Part shown: positions 36,129 to 45,204 of the stretch, piece by piece
How positions within the stretch are numbered: position 1 is the stretch's first letter
Layout: every line of letters begins with the position of its first letter
Source of the DNA: Sphingobacterium spiritivorum
GTDB taxonomy: Bacteria > Bacteroidota > Bacteroidia > Sphingobacteriales > Sphingobacteriaceae
NCBI RefSeq assembly: GCF_016725325.1
Contig: NZ_CP068083.1
Location: 1,860,001 to 1,924,000, forward strand
Reading direction: 5' to 3'
Length of the DNA: 64,000 nucleotides
Notes under the pieces: model-generated
Databases searched by the model: none
The model's input: only the letters and a program-made list of their open reading frames with translations
What the model was told of the DNA's origin: nothing
Translations under genes and position numbers: made by a program

Positions 36129-36250
36129 AATTATATGATTTTTATGTTTTCAAAGGTTTAATTCATTTGTTAATAGAAGAACGGATTAGTAATCAGATAG
36201 TTCTGCTGTTGCGGTTAAGTTTTTAATAATGCGTACTTCTACTAAGGCGA

Positions 36251-36262
36251 GCGTATTAATGC
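36251..36262. promoter_or_regulatory. Shared palindrome-like motif between YciF-like and BrkB genes
   Basis: GCGTATTAATGC, a perfect inner palindrome with outer GC arms, sits about 125 bases before one start and 85 before the other, in the divergent gap. It carries the GTATTAAT core. Confidence 0.5.
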
Positions 36263-36346
36263 CCGACTCTGCCCATTAGGTAAACTTTGCTTATAGTCTC
36301 TTGTTATATAAGAGATGAAACTCTGGTTTAATTAAAAAAGAAAAAG

Positions 36347-37309
36347 ATGAGTAGGACAAATTCGAAAGGCAGCAACTTTGTTAAAGACTTCTTTTCCATT
36401 ATAAAGACATCTGCTATGGGATTTATAAATGAGGATTGTCTCAAGTATAGTGCTTCACTGGCCTATTATACTATTTTTTCAATAGGACCTATTTTAGTTT
36501 TAATTATCTCTTTGGCTGGTGTATTTTTTGGTCAGGATGCTATCGAAGGCAAAGTGTTTACGGAGATGAAAGGTCTTGTAGGACCAAGTGCTGCCAGGCA
36601 AATACAGGAAGTGATCATGAATCTCAAATTATCCGGTAAATCAAATCTCGCTCTTGTCGTAAGTATTATTACGTTACTGATCGGAGCAACATCGGTATTC
36701 GGAGATATTCAGAATTCGATAAACAGAATATGGCATGTACGTGCCAAACCTAAAAAGGGATGGGTAAAGGTCATCAAAGACCGTTTATTATCTTCTTCTC
36801 TTGTGATAAGTCTGGGGTTTCTGCTGATGGTTACTTTGGTGGTGAATGGGGTAATACTTGCATTTACAGATCGTTTGCAACGTTACTTTCCGGATATTAC
36901 GGTAGTTCTGCTGGATGCGATCAATTTCTCAATAAGTTTTGCTGTTATATTTATTCTGTTTGGAATAATATTCAGGGCGCTGCCAGATGTTAAGATTGCG
37001 TGGCGAACTGTACGTTCAGGAGCTTTTTTTACCGCCATATTATTTGTTATCGGACGATTTGTTATCGGGTTGTACCTCCAGACTTCGGGCACAGAATCTA
37101 CTTATGGAGCTGCAGGATCCATTATATTAGTTTTGCTGTGGGTATATTATACAGCGGCCATACTCTATTTTGGAGCTATTTATACACGAGAATATGCCGC
37201 TATAAAAGGTATTCCGATACAGCCTTCTGATTTTGCTGTGCATGTGGAGGAGAAAGAGGTTGAAAAGGAAGTCAAAGTCCTGCCTCCTCCGGATCATGAC
37301 AAAACATAA
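36347..37309 (+). CDS. YihY/BrkB-family membrane protein
   Basis: 320 residues with six predicted membrane helices. Conserved landmarks are DCLKYSASLAYYTIFSIGPIL and YGAAGSIILVLLWVYYTAAILYFGAIYTREYA. Older names suggested ribonuclease BN; later work treats the family as a membrane transporter or virulence factor of unclear substrate. The C-terminus ends in a charged tail (EEKEVEKEVKVLPPPDHDK). It converges on the phytochrome gene with only 22 bases between them. Confidence 0.92.
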   Translation: MSRTNSKGSNFVKDFFSIIKTSAMGFINEDCLKYSASLAYYTIFSIGPILVLIISLAGVFFGQDAIEGKVFTEMKGLVGPSAARQIQEVIMNLKLSGKSNLALVVSIITLLIGATSVFGDIQNSINRIWHVRAKPKKGWVKVIKDRLLSSSLVISLGFLLMVTLVVNGVILAFTDRLQRYFPDITVVLLDAINFSISFAVIFILFGIIFRALPDVKIAWRTVRSGAFFTAILFVIGRFVIGLYLQTSGTESTYGAAGSIILVLLWVYYTAAILYFGAIYTREYAAIKGIPIQPSDFAVHVEEKEVEKEVKVLPPPDHDKT

Positions 37310-37331
37310 TATCATAAGGAACGTTAAAGAG

Positions 37332-39527
37332 CTAATCTTCTATTTCCTGAAGCCTGACAACCACAGTAGTACCTTTGCCTAATTCGCTGAGGATATCGAT
37401 TTTGCCGTTGAGTCTTTCGACAATGCGTTTTACAATAGCAAGTCCTATTCCCGTCCCTTCATAGGACGATGCATTCGGTAACCTTTTGAAGATTTCATAC
37501 ACTGTCTTAAGTTCATCAGGAGCAATCCCAATTCCGTTATCCTTTATTTCGTACCGGATCCAGTCTCCTTCCAACGTACTGTTTATAGTAATCAGTGGCT
37601 CTTCTACTTTGCTGGAATATTTCACTGCATTGTTGATGATATTCATAAACAACTGGTAGAGCAATGTTTTTTCACCCCATACCGGACGAAGTGTTCCTGT
37701 CTGAATACTGGAAAGAGGCATATTGTAAATTTCCAGACATTGCTGTGCAATCTGCTCGATAGTCGAGGACACTTCTATACGCTCCGGTTTGAAGTTGTAG
37801 ACCCGGGCGCGAGAGAATTCCAGAATCTTAGACATCATATTTTCCATTAAGGATACCGCATCGAGAATATTGGTAGAGACTTTATTGAGAAATGCAGGAT
37901 CTGTTTCCTTTCGCATCTTCATCAATTGAGCAGATAGTTTTATTGTCGAAAGCGGATTTTTCAAATCATGTGTTACCGTGCTGGAATAGGTGTCGAGTGT
38001 ATTGTTCAACAGAATAAGTTCTTTATTGAGGCTTTTTATTTCGACAGATTTGCGAAGCATGCTTTCTCTGATCAATTGCCTGACACGTCGCATAAAATAG
38101 ATATCGTTTTTGTTCCATTTCATAGCTGTGCCTTCTACAGCATCTTTCCATATTTCAAAAGACGTACGCGGAGAAGGGTAGTACTGATCTTTTTGAGAAT
38201 CATATTTTAATACTTTCTCCGGTTTTCCTGCCCATTTTTCTTCATACACATATTCTTTTCGAAACCAATAAATGCTAAAAGTACGGCTACTGTCAATATC
38301 TACTTTTCCGACGCCCGCAAAGCACGGGCAAAAGCGGAAGTTGCTGCTATGGTTCAGAAGAAAATTATGATCCTTAAATAACAGCTTGTCCGTGAAACCA
38401 TTGATATATTGATGTATGCTTTCAATCTCTTTTGGAGAAGGGGCAGCTCCATGTGTAATGATACGGTCAGAATAACGTATAGCTACTCCATCTGCGTGGA
38501 TAAGATCGCCAAGCGACTGAATAGATGAAGATAAAGCGGAGAGAATATCATTCTTTATGAGGAGCTTCTCCTTAAGTTCAAGTTCAAACGTATTGATTTC
38601 CCTAAGTAATTGAATATCTTTTTCCTTAACATTACTGAGATATTTGGTGACAGCATATTGTGTCAGCAATACAGCCAGATGCCTTTGAGCAAGATCTACG
38701 GCTTTTGCTGTCCTGTGCTGACAAGTGACAAGTCCCCACAACTTGTCATGTACAATAATAGAAAAGCTTATGCTCGATTGAGCGCCTGCATTTTCCAGAT
38801 ATTGTAAATGAACTGGTGAAAGTGCCCGTATTGTGGTGTAGGTAAGGTCGAAATCTAATTGTCGTTGACTTCTGATCGCATAAGTCGGAGCAGAGATGTC
38901 TGATGTCAATCTCGTCGGGTGTATGAGATAAAGTGCGCGAGCCTGCTTAGGAATATCAAATTCCGGATATCGTAGCCCCAAATGAGGCTCACAATCTTCA
39001 GCTACACGTTCAGCGATGACTTTGCCGCTTCCGTCCTCCAGAAACTGATAGATCATAACTCTGTCAAATCGGATGACGTCATGCACACTTTCGCAAAGTT
39101 GTTCCCATACCTTCTGATTAGAACGATCTATCTTTTTTGAATACGAGTATAAGTTCAGCCACGACGGGGGTGTATTGGAAGTGGCTTCAAACTCAAGATA
39201 GATATACTCATTGACCCTATAGATGCTCAGGTAATAACTGGATTGTCCGAGCTTTAGTTCAATAACAGAACGACCTTCTATGGAATGAGAGAAGTGATCG
39301 AGCCGCTCTTTAATTTCTTCTGCATGATCAGCGAAATGAAAAGAAAGAAACTTAACGGCGTCCTGTTCAAGATAAAGATCAGGCTCTTCTTGCAGGTAGT
39401 TTCCCCAATTTTCACTGATACCGGAGATAATGAGTTTCTGATCCAATATCAATAAAAGGCCGAAATGTTGCACACGGCCACATAAATGAATAGGCTCATT
39501 CTCACACAGAATCTGATTGGGGATCAT
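37332..39527 (-). CDS. Bacteriophytochrome-type sensor histidine kinase
   Basis: 731 residues. Order: PAS-like N-terminus (about 1-110), GAF (about 130-290), PHY (about 300-490), HisKA (about 505-575) and HATPase (about 610-730). The biliverdin-linking Cys8 lies in ILCENEPIHL, the conserved CxxxPIH pattern. FPEFDIPKQARALY is the family DIP motif. The kinase His520 lies in TVTHDLKNPLS, and DNGIGI with EGTGIGLAIVKRI form the ATP lid. Where most relatives have CHH, this one has CQHR. No heme oxygenase or response regulator is nearby, so the light pathway's partners are elsewhere. Confidence 0.93.
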   Translation of the reverse strand: MIPNQILCENEPIHLCGRVQHFGLLLILDQKLIISGISENWGNYLQEEPDLYLEQDAVKFLSFHFADHAEEIKERLDHFSHSIEGRSVIELKLGQSSYYLSIYRVNEYIYLEFEATSNTPPSWLNLYSYSKKIDRSNQKVWEQLCESVHDVIRFDRVMIYQFLEDGSGKVIAERVAEDCEPHLGLRYPEFDIPKQARALYLIHPTRLTSDISAPTYAIRSQRQLDFDLTYTTIRALSPVHLQYLENAGAQSSISFSIIVHDKLWGLVTCQHRTAKAVDLAQRHLAVLLTQYAVTKYLSNVKEKDIQLLREINTFELELKEKLLIKNDILSALSSSIQSLGDLIHADGVAIRYSDRIITHGAAPSPKEIESIHQYINGFTDKLLFKDHNFLLNHSSNFRFCPCFAGVGKVDIDSSRTFSIYWFRKEYVYEEKWAGKPEKVLKYDSQKDQYYPSPRTSFEIWKDAVEGTAMKWNKNDIYFMRRVRQLIRESMLRKSVEIKSLNKELILLNNTLDTYSSTVTHDLKNPLSTIKLSAQLMKMRKETDPAFLNKVSTNILDAVSLMENMMSKILEFSRARVYNFKPERIEVSSTIEQIAQQCLEIYNMPLSSIQTGTLRPVWGEKTLLYQLFMNIINNAVKYSSKVEEPLITINSTLEGDWIRYEIKDNGIGIAPDELKTVYEIFKRLPNASSYEGTGIGLAIVKRIVERLNGKIDILSELGKGTTVVVRLQEIED

Positions 39528-39533
39528 AGATAG

Positions 39534-39564
39534 CGATTTTTTATAAAGTTAAACTTTAAAATCG
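39534..39564. promoter_or_regulatory. Inverted repeat upstream of the phytochrome gene
   Basis: CGATTTT and AAAATCG arms flank the inner palindrome TAAAGTT-A-AACTTTA. The structure lies seven bases before the kinase start codon, within the 109-base divergent gap to the GH130 gene. It could be an operator or an RNA hairpin. Confidence 0.4.
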
Positions 39565-39636
39565 ACATTTCCCATGACTACAGTAGAAGAGGTAGAGGTT
39601 TTAACTCCTACAGTTTCCGGGTTATAATTTTTTCAA

Positions 39637-41148
39637 ATGGACAAACAATTTGGGATAGAAGACCGTTCTAAAATAAATATAAATCCTATGACCCTGAATG
39701 TAGTCAGAAAAAGCATCTTTTTTAAGCCCGATTCCAGACGTGTACTTGCCCGTTATTTTAACCTCAGTGTAGAACGATCTATCAAAATAGTTCAGCGGGT
39801 GCTGAAAATGAGCAAACAGGAAAAAGCAGATACACTTAATCAGGTGCTGCGTAATTTCTCGAAGAGACATCGTAGTGTGGTGTCTATTTTAGAAAAAAAT
39901 TATAAAAGAACAGAAACCATCCTGAGGGAAATGAATATTAAGGATGAGGATGTTAGTTATAAGGAAAAGCTCCTCATAGGAGCCTATTTTACAATGGAAT
40001 ATTCTATTGAAGCTGCCGCATTTTTTAATCCTTCGGTAGTAGAATCGCCTGATCAGACCCAATTAAAGGATGGGGAAAAGCGGATTATCCTGAGTTTTAG
40101 AGCCACTGGTGAAGGACATGTATCCTCTATCGTATTCCGCTCAGCTATTATTGACAAAGACCTCAATATCTATCTGGACGAAGTGGGTACCCTATTGGAA
40201 AAACCAAAACAATTTAAAAGTCACCGGTATCAGAAAGAAGATTTTATAGATAAACTGTTACAGATGCATGATCCCGAAGAGGATGTGCTTGCTGTTATCA
40301 GAGCCAAACTAACAGATTCCTTTACATATGAAGAACTCCGGAGATTTGTCAAAGAGATGCAGCAGGAAAATGAGTTGACTCAGGATAGTCAGACACTGAT
40401 GTCACAGATTATGTGGCTGGCTTCTTCTCATTATGAGATGACTTATTCGCTGGATACTTCTATTTCAGAAAGGGTTATCTTTCCAATTTCAGATACGGAG
40501 AAAAATGGAATCGAGGACGCCAGATTTGTACGCTTCAGAGGAGAGAAAAATCAGCAGACTTATTATGCGACCTATACTGCTTATGATGGGTTCACGATTC
40601 TGCCCAAACTGATGTCTACCAAAGATTTTATTCATTTTAAAGTACAGCCCATTAACGGTAAGATTGCTAATAAGGGAGCAGCTCTTTTCCCAAGGAAAAT
40701 AAAAGGCAAATATGCCATGTTATGCCGGGTAGATGGTGAAAATAATTACATTGCATTTTCAGAAGATATCAATACCTGGCAACAGGATATCACTTTACTG
40801 AAAGAACCGGAATATCCCTGGGAACTGGTACAATTGGGCAATTGCGGATCACCTATAGAAACCGAAAAAGGGTGGCTTGTGCTGACACATGGTGTAGGGC
40901 CTATGCGGGAATATACGTTAGGAGCAATTTTACTGGACCTCGAAGATCCTACGAAGATAATCGGAAAGTTGAATGAACCTTTGCTATATCCTAATGCAGA
41001 TGAGAGAGAAGGGTATGTGCCGAATGTAGTATACTCCTGTGGACAGATTATTCACAACGGACATCTTATCATTCCTTATGCTATGTCAGATTATGCTTCT
41101 ACATATGCATCCGTAGATCTGAAAGAGCTACTGGACGCATTGACATAG
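39637..41148 (+). CDS. GH130-family glycoside phosphorylase/hydrolase-like protein
   Basis: 503 residues. A helical N-terminal region (about 1-140, including SFSKRHRSVVSILEK-like helices) precedes a five-bladed beta-propeller fold typical of GH130 with GIEDARFVRFRGEK, KGAALFPRKIKGKYAML and QLGNCGSPIETEKGWLVLTHGVG. GH130 enzymes phosphorolyse or hydrolyse beta-mannosides. This long version with a helical domain fits an intracellular enzyme; there is no signal peptide. The gene faces the toroid and GT4 genes tail to tail, forming a carbohydrate trio. Exact linkage specificity is not decidable. Confidence 0.85.
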   Translation: MDKQFGIEDRSKININPMTLNVVRKSIFFKPDSRRVLARYFNLSVERSIKIVQRVLKMSKQEKADTLNQVLRNFSKRHRSVVSILEKNYKRTETILREMNIKDEDVSYKEKLLIGAYFTMEYSIEAAAFFNPSVVESPDQTQLKDGEKRIILSFRATGEGHVSSIVFRSAIIDKDLNIYLDEVGTLLEKPKQFKSHRYQKEDFIDKLLQMHDPEEDVLAVIRAKLTDSFTYEELRRFVKEMQQENELTQDSQTLMSQIMWLASSHYEMTYSLDTSISERVIFPISDTEKNGIEDARFVRFRGEKNQQTYYATYTAYDGFTILPKLMSTKDFIHFKVQPINGKIANKGAALFPRKIKGKYAMLCRVDGENNYIAFSEDINTWQQDITLLKEPEYPWELVQLGNCGSPIETEKGWLVLTHGVGPMREYTLGAILLDLEDPTKIIGKLNEPLLYPNADEREGYVPNVVYSCGQIIHNGHLIIPYAMSDYASTYASVDLKELLDALT

Positions 41149-41157
41149 TAAGATGCT

Positions 41158-42270
41158 TCAGGACAGCAGACGGTTGATGTTTAGATATGCCAACCAAAAA
41201 CATATTGTACTTTCTGCTCCCTGATTCAGATTGACACCATGACTGTCAAGACCATCGCAGCAACCTCCGGAGGATGGATCATAGAGCTGAAGACCCAGTT
41301 TATTTTTTCCAAAAAACCACAAAAAAGAAGTCAACATGCGCTGTTTGTATATTTTTTCAAGCGTAATGCTATACATCTCTTCATAAAGTAATACAAGAGA
41401 TGTGACTTCAATGGGTTGTTGCCCGTATATACAGGGACTTCCACCCTCACTATACCAGGACGCATTACCGATGATGGAGAGATAAGATTCTTTAAATAAT
41501 ATATTGTCCAGAAAATGAAAACTCTCCATTGCCGTAAGTTTCAGAGACTCATTCTCCAGTACTACAGAAGCTCTCAACAAACTTAAAGGTAGTATTGCAT
41601 TGTCATACGATATTACCTTTTCATACCAGGACCATTCGGCTGTTGAATTTTGCCGGTATTCCTCGGCAAGATATTGAGCGAGACGATTGATCAGTTCTTT
41701 CATTCCGGCATCTTCAGGAGATTTTTCGGAAAGATGTACCAATCCCAAAAGACTATAGCCTACAGCCCGGGGCGATCTTAACCCATCAAGATGGCGTACC
41801 GCACGGTCGAATATTTCTCTTCCTAATCTGTGAAAACTGGTATTTACATTGCTTTTCAGCAAATAGCCTAATGACCATATAGTACGGCCCATGGCATCTT
41901 CAGTGCCTTCATCATCTAAAAAAACATGTGAAAAAGAAAGGAAATTTCTGAATTTTCCGTTTTCTAGCTGCATGTAATTTATATAGGCCAGATATGTAGA
42001 TATCAATTGATGGTGGTCTTCAGACGGGTCTTTTTCAAAAGCCATCAAAGCCAGTATAAGTGCCCTTGCATTATCGTCAATACAGTATCCGTGATGATAG
42101 TTTGGCGTTATGTATGTGGCATGTTGCAGTATTCCCACATGGTTGGTTAACCTTTTTATATGACTGAGGTCAAAAGAAGGTACTTTTTCTGCTAATTCAG
42201 TAATCAGATCTACATCAAGGGCAGCGGCTGCCGGATTTTCATCCATTACCTTTAAATACGGCTTGTTCAT
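41158..42270 (-). CDS. Uncharacterised (alpha/alpha)-toroid protein linked to GT4
   Basis: 370 residues, no signal peptide. Motifs HHGYCIDDNARALILAL, WSWYEKVISYDNAILPLSLL and YDPSSGGCCDGLD repeat a helical pattern like the (alpha/alpha)6 barrels of several glycoside hydrolases and mannosidases. No firm family could be named. It follows the GT4 gene with a 14-base gap and is clearly co-transcribed. Homologous domains fused to or next to glycosyltransferases are seen in other bacteria, so a role on the same glycan is likely. Confidence 0.65.
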   Translation of the reverse strand: MNKPYLKVMDENPAAAALDVDLITELAEKVPSFDLSHIKRLTNHVGILQHATYITPNYHHGYCIDDNARALILALMAFEKDPSEDHHQLISTYLAYINYMQLENGKFRNFLSFSHVFLDDEGTEDAMGRTIWSLGYLLKSNVNTSFHRLGREIFDRAVRHLDGLRSPRAVGYSLLGLVHLSEKSPEDAGMKELINRLAQYLAEEYRQNSTAEWSWYEKVISYDNAILPLSLLRASVVLENESLKLTAMESFHFLDNILFKESYLSIIGNASWYSEGGSPCIYGQQPIEVTSLVLLYEEMYSITLEKIYKQRMLTSFLWFFGKNKLGLQLYDPSSGGCCDGLDSHGVNLNQGAESTICFWLAYLNINRLLS

Positions 42271-42284
42271 TTCATTTATGGGGT

Positions 42285-43493
42285 TTACGAAGAGAGTCTG
42301 CTATTGCCCGTGGGAAACAGAGCCGCTATATTCTTTTTCAGCGTCCGGCTGTTGAATGAAATAGTTGGCTTGGCATCTGTCTTTTTAAGGCTTTGCAATA
42401 AAGCCAAATGTCGCTTCCCAATATTAGTCCATGACATTTCCTGTCCATATAGTTGCGCATTGGATCTGTATCTGGCCATAAGTAAAGGTTCTTCCAGTAA
42501 AAGATTGATAATAGTAGCCAGGCCTTCCGAATCTTTAAAGTCAAACAATATTCCCCGATCATCTGCCAGCAGATCTTTAGCATACCAGTATGGAGTCGAA
42601 AGCACTGCCGCACCTGCACCAATTGCGAATGACAATGTACCGCTACTTATCTGATTTTCATTAGGATATGGTGTTACATAAATATCACAGGCGCTCAGAT
42701 ATTGAACCAGTAATTCTTCTGTGGCAAACGTATCGACAAACTCTACTTTGTCTTCTATACCCAGTTCTTTGACCTTATCCATAAGAGACTGTCTGTATAT
42801 TTCCCCTTCATGGCGTATAATATTGGGGTGAGTAGATCCAAGTATTATATATTTAAAATCACTATCCTTCACAGATGCGACTGCATCAATAGCGGTTTCA
42901 AAACCCTTACTTCTTCCAAGAAAACCAAAGCTAAGCATGACTTTTTTATCACTTAATCCAAGTTTTGCTTTCGCTTCCTCCTGGTCGTAATTGAAATCCG
43001 GCACTCCATGTGGAATGAGTTCGACCAGTTGAGTATCAACCTGATAAATATCGCTCAACATATGAATTGCGCGTTCAGTCATCACTGTTATTTTACTGCT
43101 ATACATAGACAGTTGTTGCAAAATACGCTGTTCATTAGCATTAGGCTGCTGGAGTACCGTGTGTAAATTGGTTATTACCGGAACTTGTAATTTATACAGA
43201 AGCTCGAGAATGAATTCACCGGTGTCTCCTCCAAAAATTCCGTACTCATGCTGAATAATACAAGCATCATAATACGAATTAATCAGGTGAGCTGCATTCT
43301 TATAACTATCCACATTGTTTCGGTCTATTACAAAAGCGACTTCTTCCGGAAAGGAATCTTCTGATCCATCCGACATTGCAAATATACTGTGTGTTTCAGC
43401 AGATGATTTTACCATCGCTTTATAAAGATCTTGTGTGAAAGTGGCGATACCACACTGTCTGGGTGGGTATGTTCCGATGATAGCAGTTCTCAT
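42285..43493 (-). CDS. Family 4 glycosyltransferase (GT4)
   Basis: 402 residues, the GT-B fold. The N-terminal domain starts MRTAIIGTYPPRQCGIATFTQDL, and the C-terminal nucleotide-sugar domain (about 170-370) has MLSFGFLGRSKGFETAIDAV, ACDIYVTPYPNENQISSGTLSFAIGAGAAVLS. It transfers a sugar, often mannose, from a nucleotide donor. It heads the operon with the toroid protein. Two copies of the shared palindromic motif lie 94-138 bases upstream. Confidence 0.9.
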   Translation of the reverse strand: MRTAIIGTYPPRQCGIATFTQDLYKAMVKSSAETHSIFAMSDGSEDSFPEEVAFVIDRNNVDSYKNAAHLINSYYDACIIQHEYGIFGGDTGEFILELLYKLQVPVITNLHTVLQQPNANEQRILQQLSMYSSKITVMTERAIHMLSDIYQVDTQLVELIPHGVPDFNYDQEEAKAKLGLSDKKVMLSFGFLGRSKGFETAIDAVASVKDSDFKYIILGSTHPNIIRHEGEIYRQSLMDKVKELGIEDKVEFVDTFATEELLVQYLSACDIYVTPYPNENQISSGTLSFAIGAGAAVLSTPYWYAKDLLADDRGILFDFKDSEGLATIINLLLEEPLLMARYRSNAQLYGQEMSWTNIGKRHLALLQSLKKTDAKPTISFNSRTLKKNIAALFPTGNSRLSS

Positions 43494-43883
43494 GTGTAGA
43501 TAATGTTAAATTTGCCGGCAACTGTTATGTGCTGTAAGTATATAAACAGCGAAGTCAACATAATGTTCCTGAGCAAAAGAACATATCGTATTAAAAGAGG
43601 ATTAATTCTTTTGGAACAGGTATTAATACTTCGGGAGAAGTATTTTTTACAATCACTTTTTCAACTTTTATTAAGCTCAAAGGAAGGTTAATTTCATAAA
43701 CGAACTATAAAAAGATCAGAATAAACAAAAGAAGCTTCCGGAAATAAAAACGGTACAATCGTTAAAATTGTACCGTTGACTATATCCTGAATTACTGTCT
43801 GGAACCTCATTCCAGCAGCGGTGCATATAAGTAGGCAATTCCTTTGCCTTACTTTACCTATAATGATTGATATTTAGAGAATG
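43494..43883. promoter_or_regulatory. Gap upstream of GT4: motif sites, then 3' hairpins of the next gene
   Basis: No convincing gene. Two motif copies lie here: CGTATTAA at 43587-43594 and GGTATTAATACT at 43619-43630. The second half holds the trailer of the 163-residue protein gene with two small hairpins and a terminator. A 62-codon frame at 43503-43691 is judged non-coding. Confidence 0.45.
43750..43776 (-). terminator. Terminator of the 163-residue protein gene
   Basis: Perfect 10-base arms ACGGTACAAT / ATTGTACCGT, loop CGTTAAA, followed on the - strand by TTTTTATTT. It lies about 107 bases after the stop, leaving an unusually long trailer. Confidence 0.75.
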
Positions 43884-44375
43884 CTAGGACTTATAATATA
43901 CCCAACCTTCCAGATGTTCCAGATCCTGAGAACGGCTTAGATCAACGAGCGTATTGATATTCAGTTTATAATATAAAAGACTCTCCTCATCTAATATTTT
44001 GAGCGGATAAAATAAGGTGTTTTCATTTGGAAGATCAATATTACCATGAAGAGCGATGTATCCCTCAGCAAGCAAATTATCAATAAGGGTATCTGTAATC
44101 TTATTCAGATAGCGCATCATCTTGCTGATCCATCTTAATTCTTCCTCCACATAATCCGGATAATGTTCCCTCACAAACCCAAGGATTATTTGTTCACCTT
44201 TCAAGTCAAGACCGTCCCGAATCATGCGTAGCCCCATAGATCTGGCTTCTTCTTGATAACAATCCTGTCCATAGGAGAATTGGATCTCTCCTGCAATTGT
44301 ACTTGCTTCGATCTTGGCACGTAAAGCCATCTGACGATTTCTTAATTCATGAATATAATTGTATGTCGTATCCAT
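43884..44375 (-). CDS. Hypothetical protein, 163 residues
   Basis: A largely helical, acidic protein with no signal peptide or membrane span. Notable stretches are HELRNRQMALRAKIEASTIAGE, LGFVREHYPDYVEEELRWI and YIALHGNIDLPNENTLFYP. I do not recognise its family. It lies 67 bases after the PA2169 gene on the same strand, inside the stress run, so co-expression with that protein is likely. Confidence 0.6.
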   Translation of the reverse strand: MDTTYNYIHELRNRQMALRAKIEASTIAGEIQFSYGQDCYQEEARSMGLRMIRDGLDLKGEQIILGFVREHYPDYVEEELRWISKMMRYLNKITDTLIDNLLAEGYIALHGNIDLPNENTLFYPLKILDEESLLYYKLNINTLVDLSRSQDLEHLEGWVYYKS

Positions 44376-44442
44376 AGTCTGATTATTTAATCTGAATTTG
44401 TCGTTTGGATATACGGTTAGACCGAAGCAAATAACTTAAATT

Positions 44443-44904
44443 TTATCTACTGCTGTCTCTAAGATCACGTATGCGATCATGAGCCTGCAATTGTTTTTCA
44501 GCCTGACTTCTGATCACATCTACCACGTTAATAGGAAGATGTGGTGCTTCACGTAATGCCTCCTGGTAAGCTTTTTTGCTTGCATCTTCTCCACGTTCAC
44601 ATTCCTCAAGAATACTCTTACGATCATTACCGCTGAATGTAGCCTTTACATCCAGCCATAAACGGTGCAATTTGCCTGATGTACGTGTACCTGTAGTTGG
44701 CTCCTCACCATTGATGACAACCAATGGATTAAGTTCGCTGTTGAATTGACGGGTTTGTTGGATATAATCTTCAAACAGAGATCTCAGATCAAGATTTTCT
44801 TCGTCTTTAAGATCTTCTAATGCTCTGGTATATCCTTCAATTCTGTCATTATTGATTTCAATAAGATCATTCACAATTTCAGCTGTTTTGTTTTCCGTAG
44901 TCAT
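44443..44904 (-). CDS. PA2169-family four-helix-bundle protein (DUF2383)
   Basis: 153 residues. IVNDLIEINNDRIEGYTRALEDLKDEENLDLRSLFEDYI and EECERGEDASKKAYQEALRE show the ferritin-like four-helix pattern of the DUF2383/PA2169 family, in which Glu/His ligands could bind a metal. Family members occur in stress-related clusters; the function is not established. The start has a ribosome-binding site AAGGAG five bases upstream. Confidence 0.88.
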   Translation of the reverse strand: MTTENKTAEIVNDLIEINNDRIEGYTRALEDLKDEENLDLRSLFEDYIQQTRQFNSELNPLVVINGEEPTTGTRTSGKLHRLWLDVKATFSGNDRKSILEECERGEDASKKAYQEALREAPHLPINVVDVIRSQAEKQLQAHDRIRDLRDSSR

Positions 44905-45204
44905 ATCTTCTCCTTTTTAATAATGAATAAATAGCGATGTAAAGAAGAAACGTAAAATCTGACGAAAAGTTTATTTTGAAATTTTAAAAAATTGATTTAA
45001 TATATTGATATTCAGTTATTTATAATTATTTCAAAGCTTCAGAAGGGGTATTAATTATTATTATTTCCGTATTAATACGAATTAGATTTCTTTATACCTG
45101 ATTGATCCTGATATGGAAACTTATCCCCTGAGCAATTGTTTTTTTTAGACAGCTTAGTCTGTAATTTTTACAACACAGAATATTAAATAAACAGGAGAAA
45201 TAAT
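44905..45204. promoter_or_regulatory. Divergent region between PA2169 and GSP26 genes with two motif sites
   Basis: It holds GGGGTATTAATT at 45045-45056 and the perfect palindrome CGTATTAATACG at 45068-45079, 23 bases apart start to start (about two helical turns), which would let two dimers bind on one face. No gene was seen. Confidence 0.55.

Noticed and set aside
43503..43691. A 62-codon + strand frame opening with ATG
   Set aside because: It lies in the promoter gap of GT4, contains the motif sites, has no plausible signal or domain, and its composition looks random.
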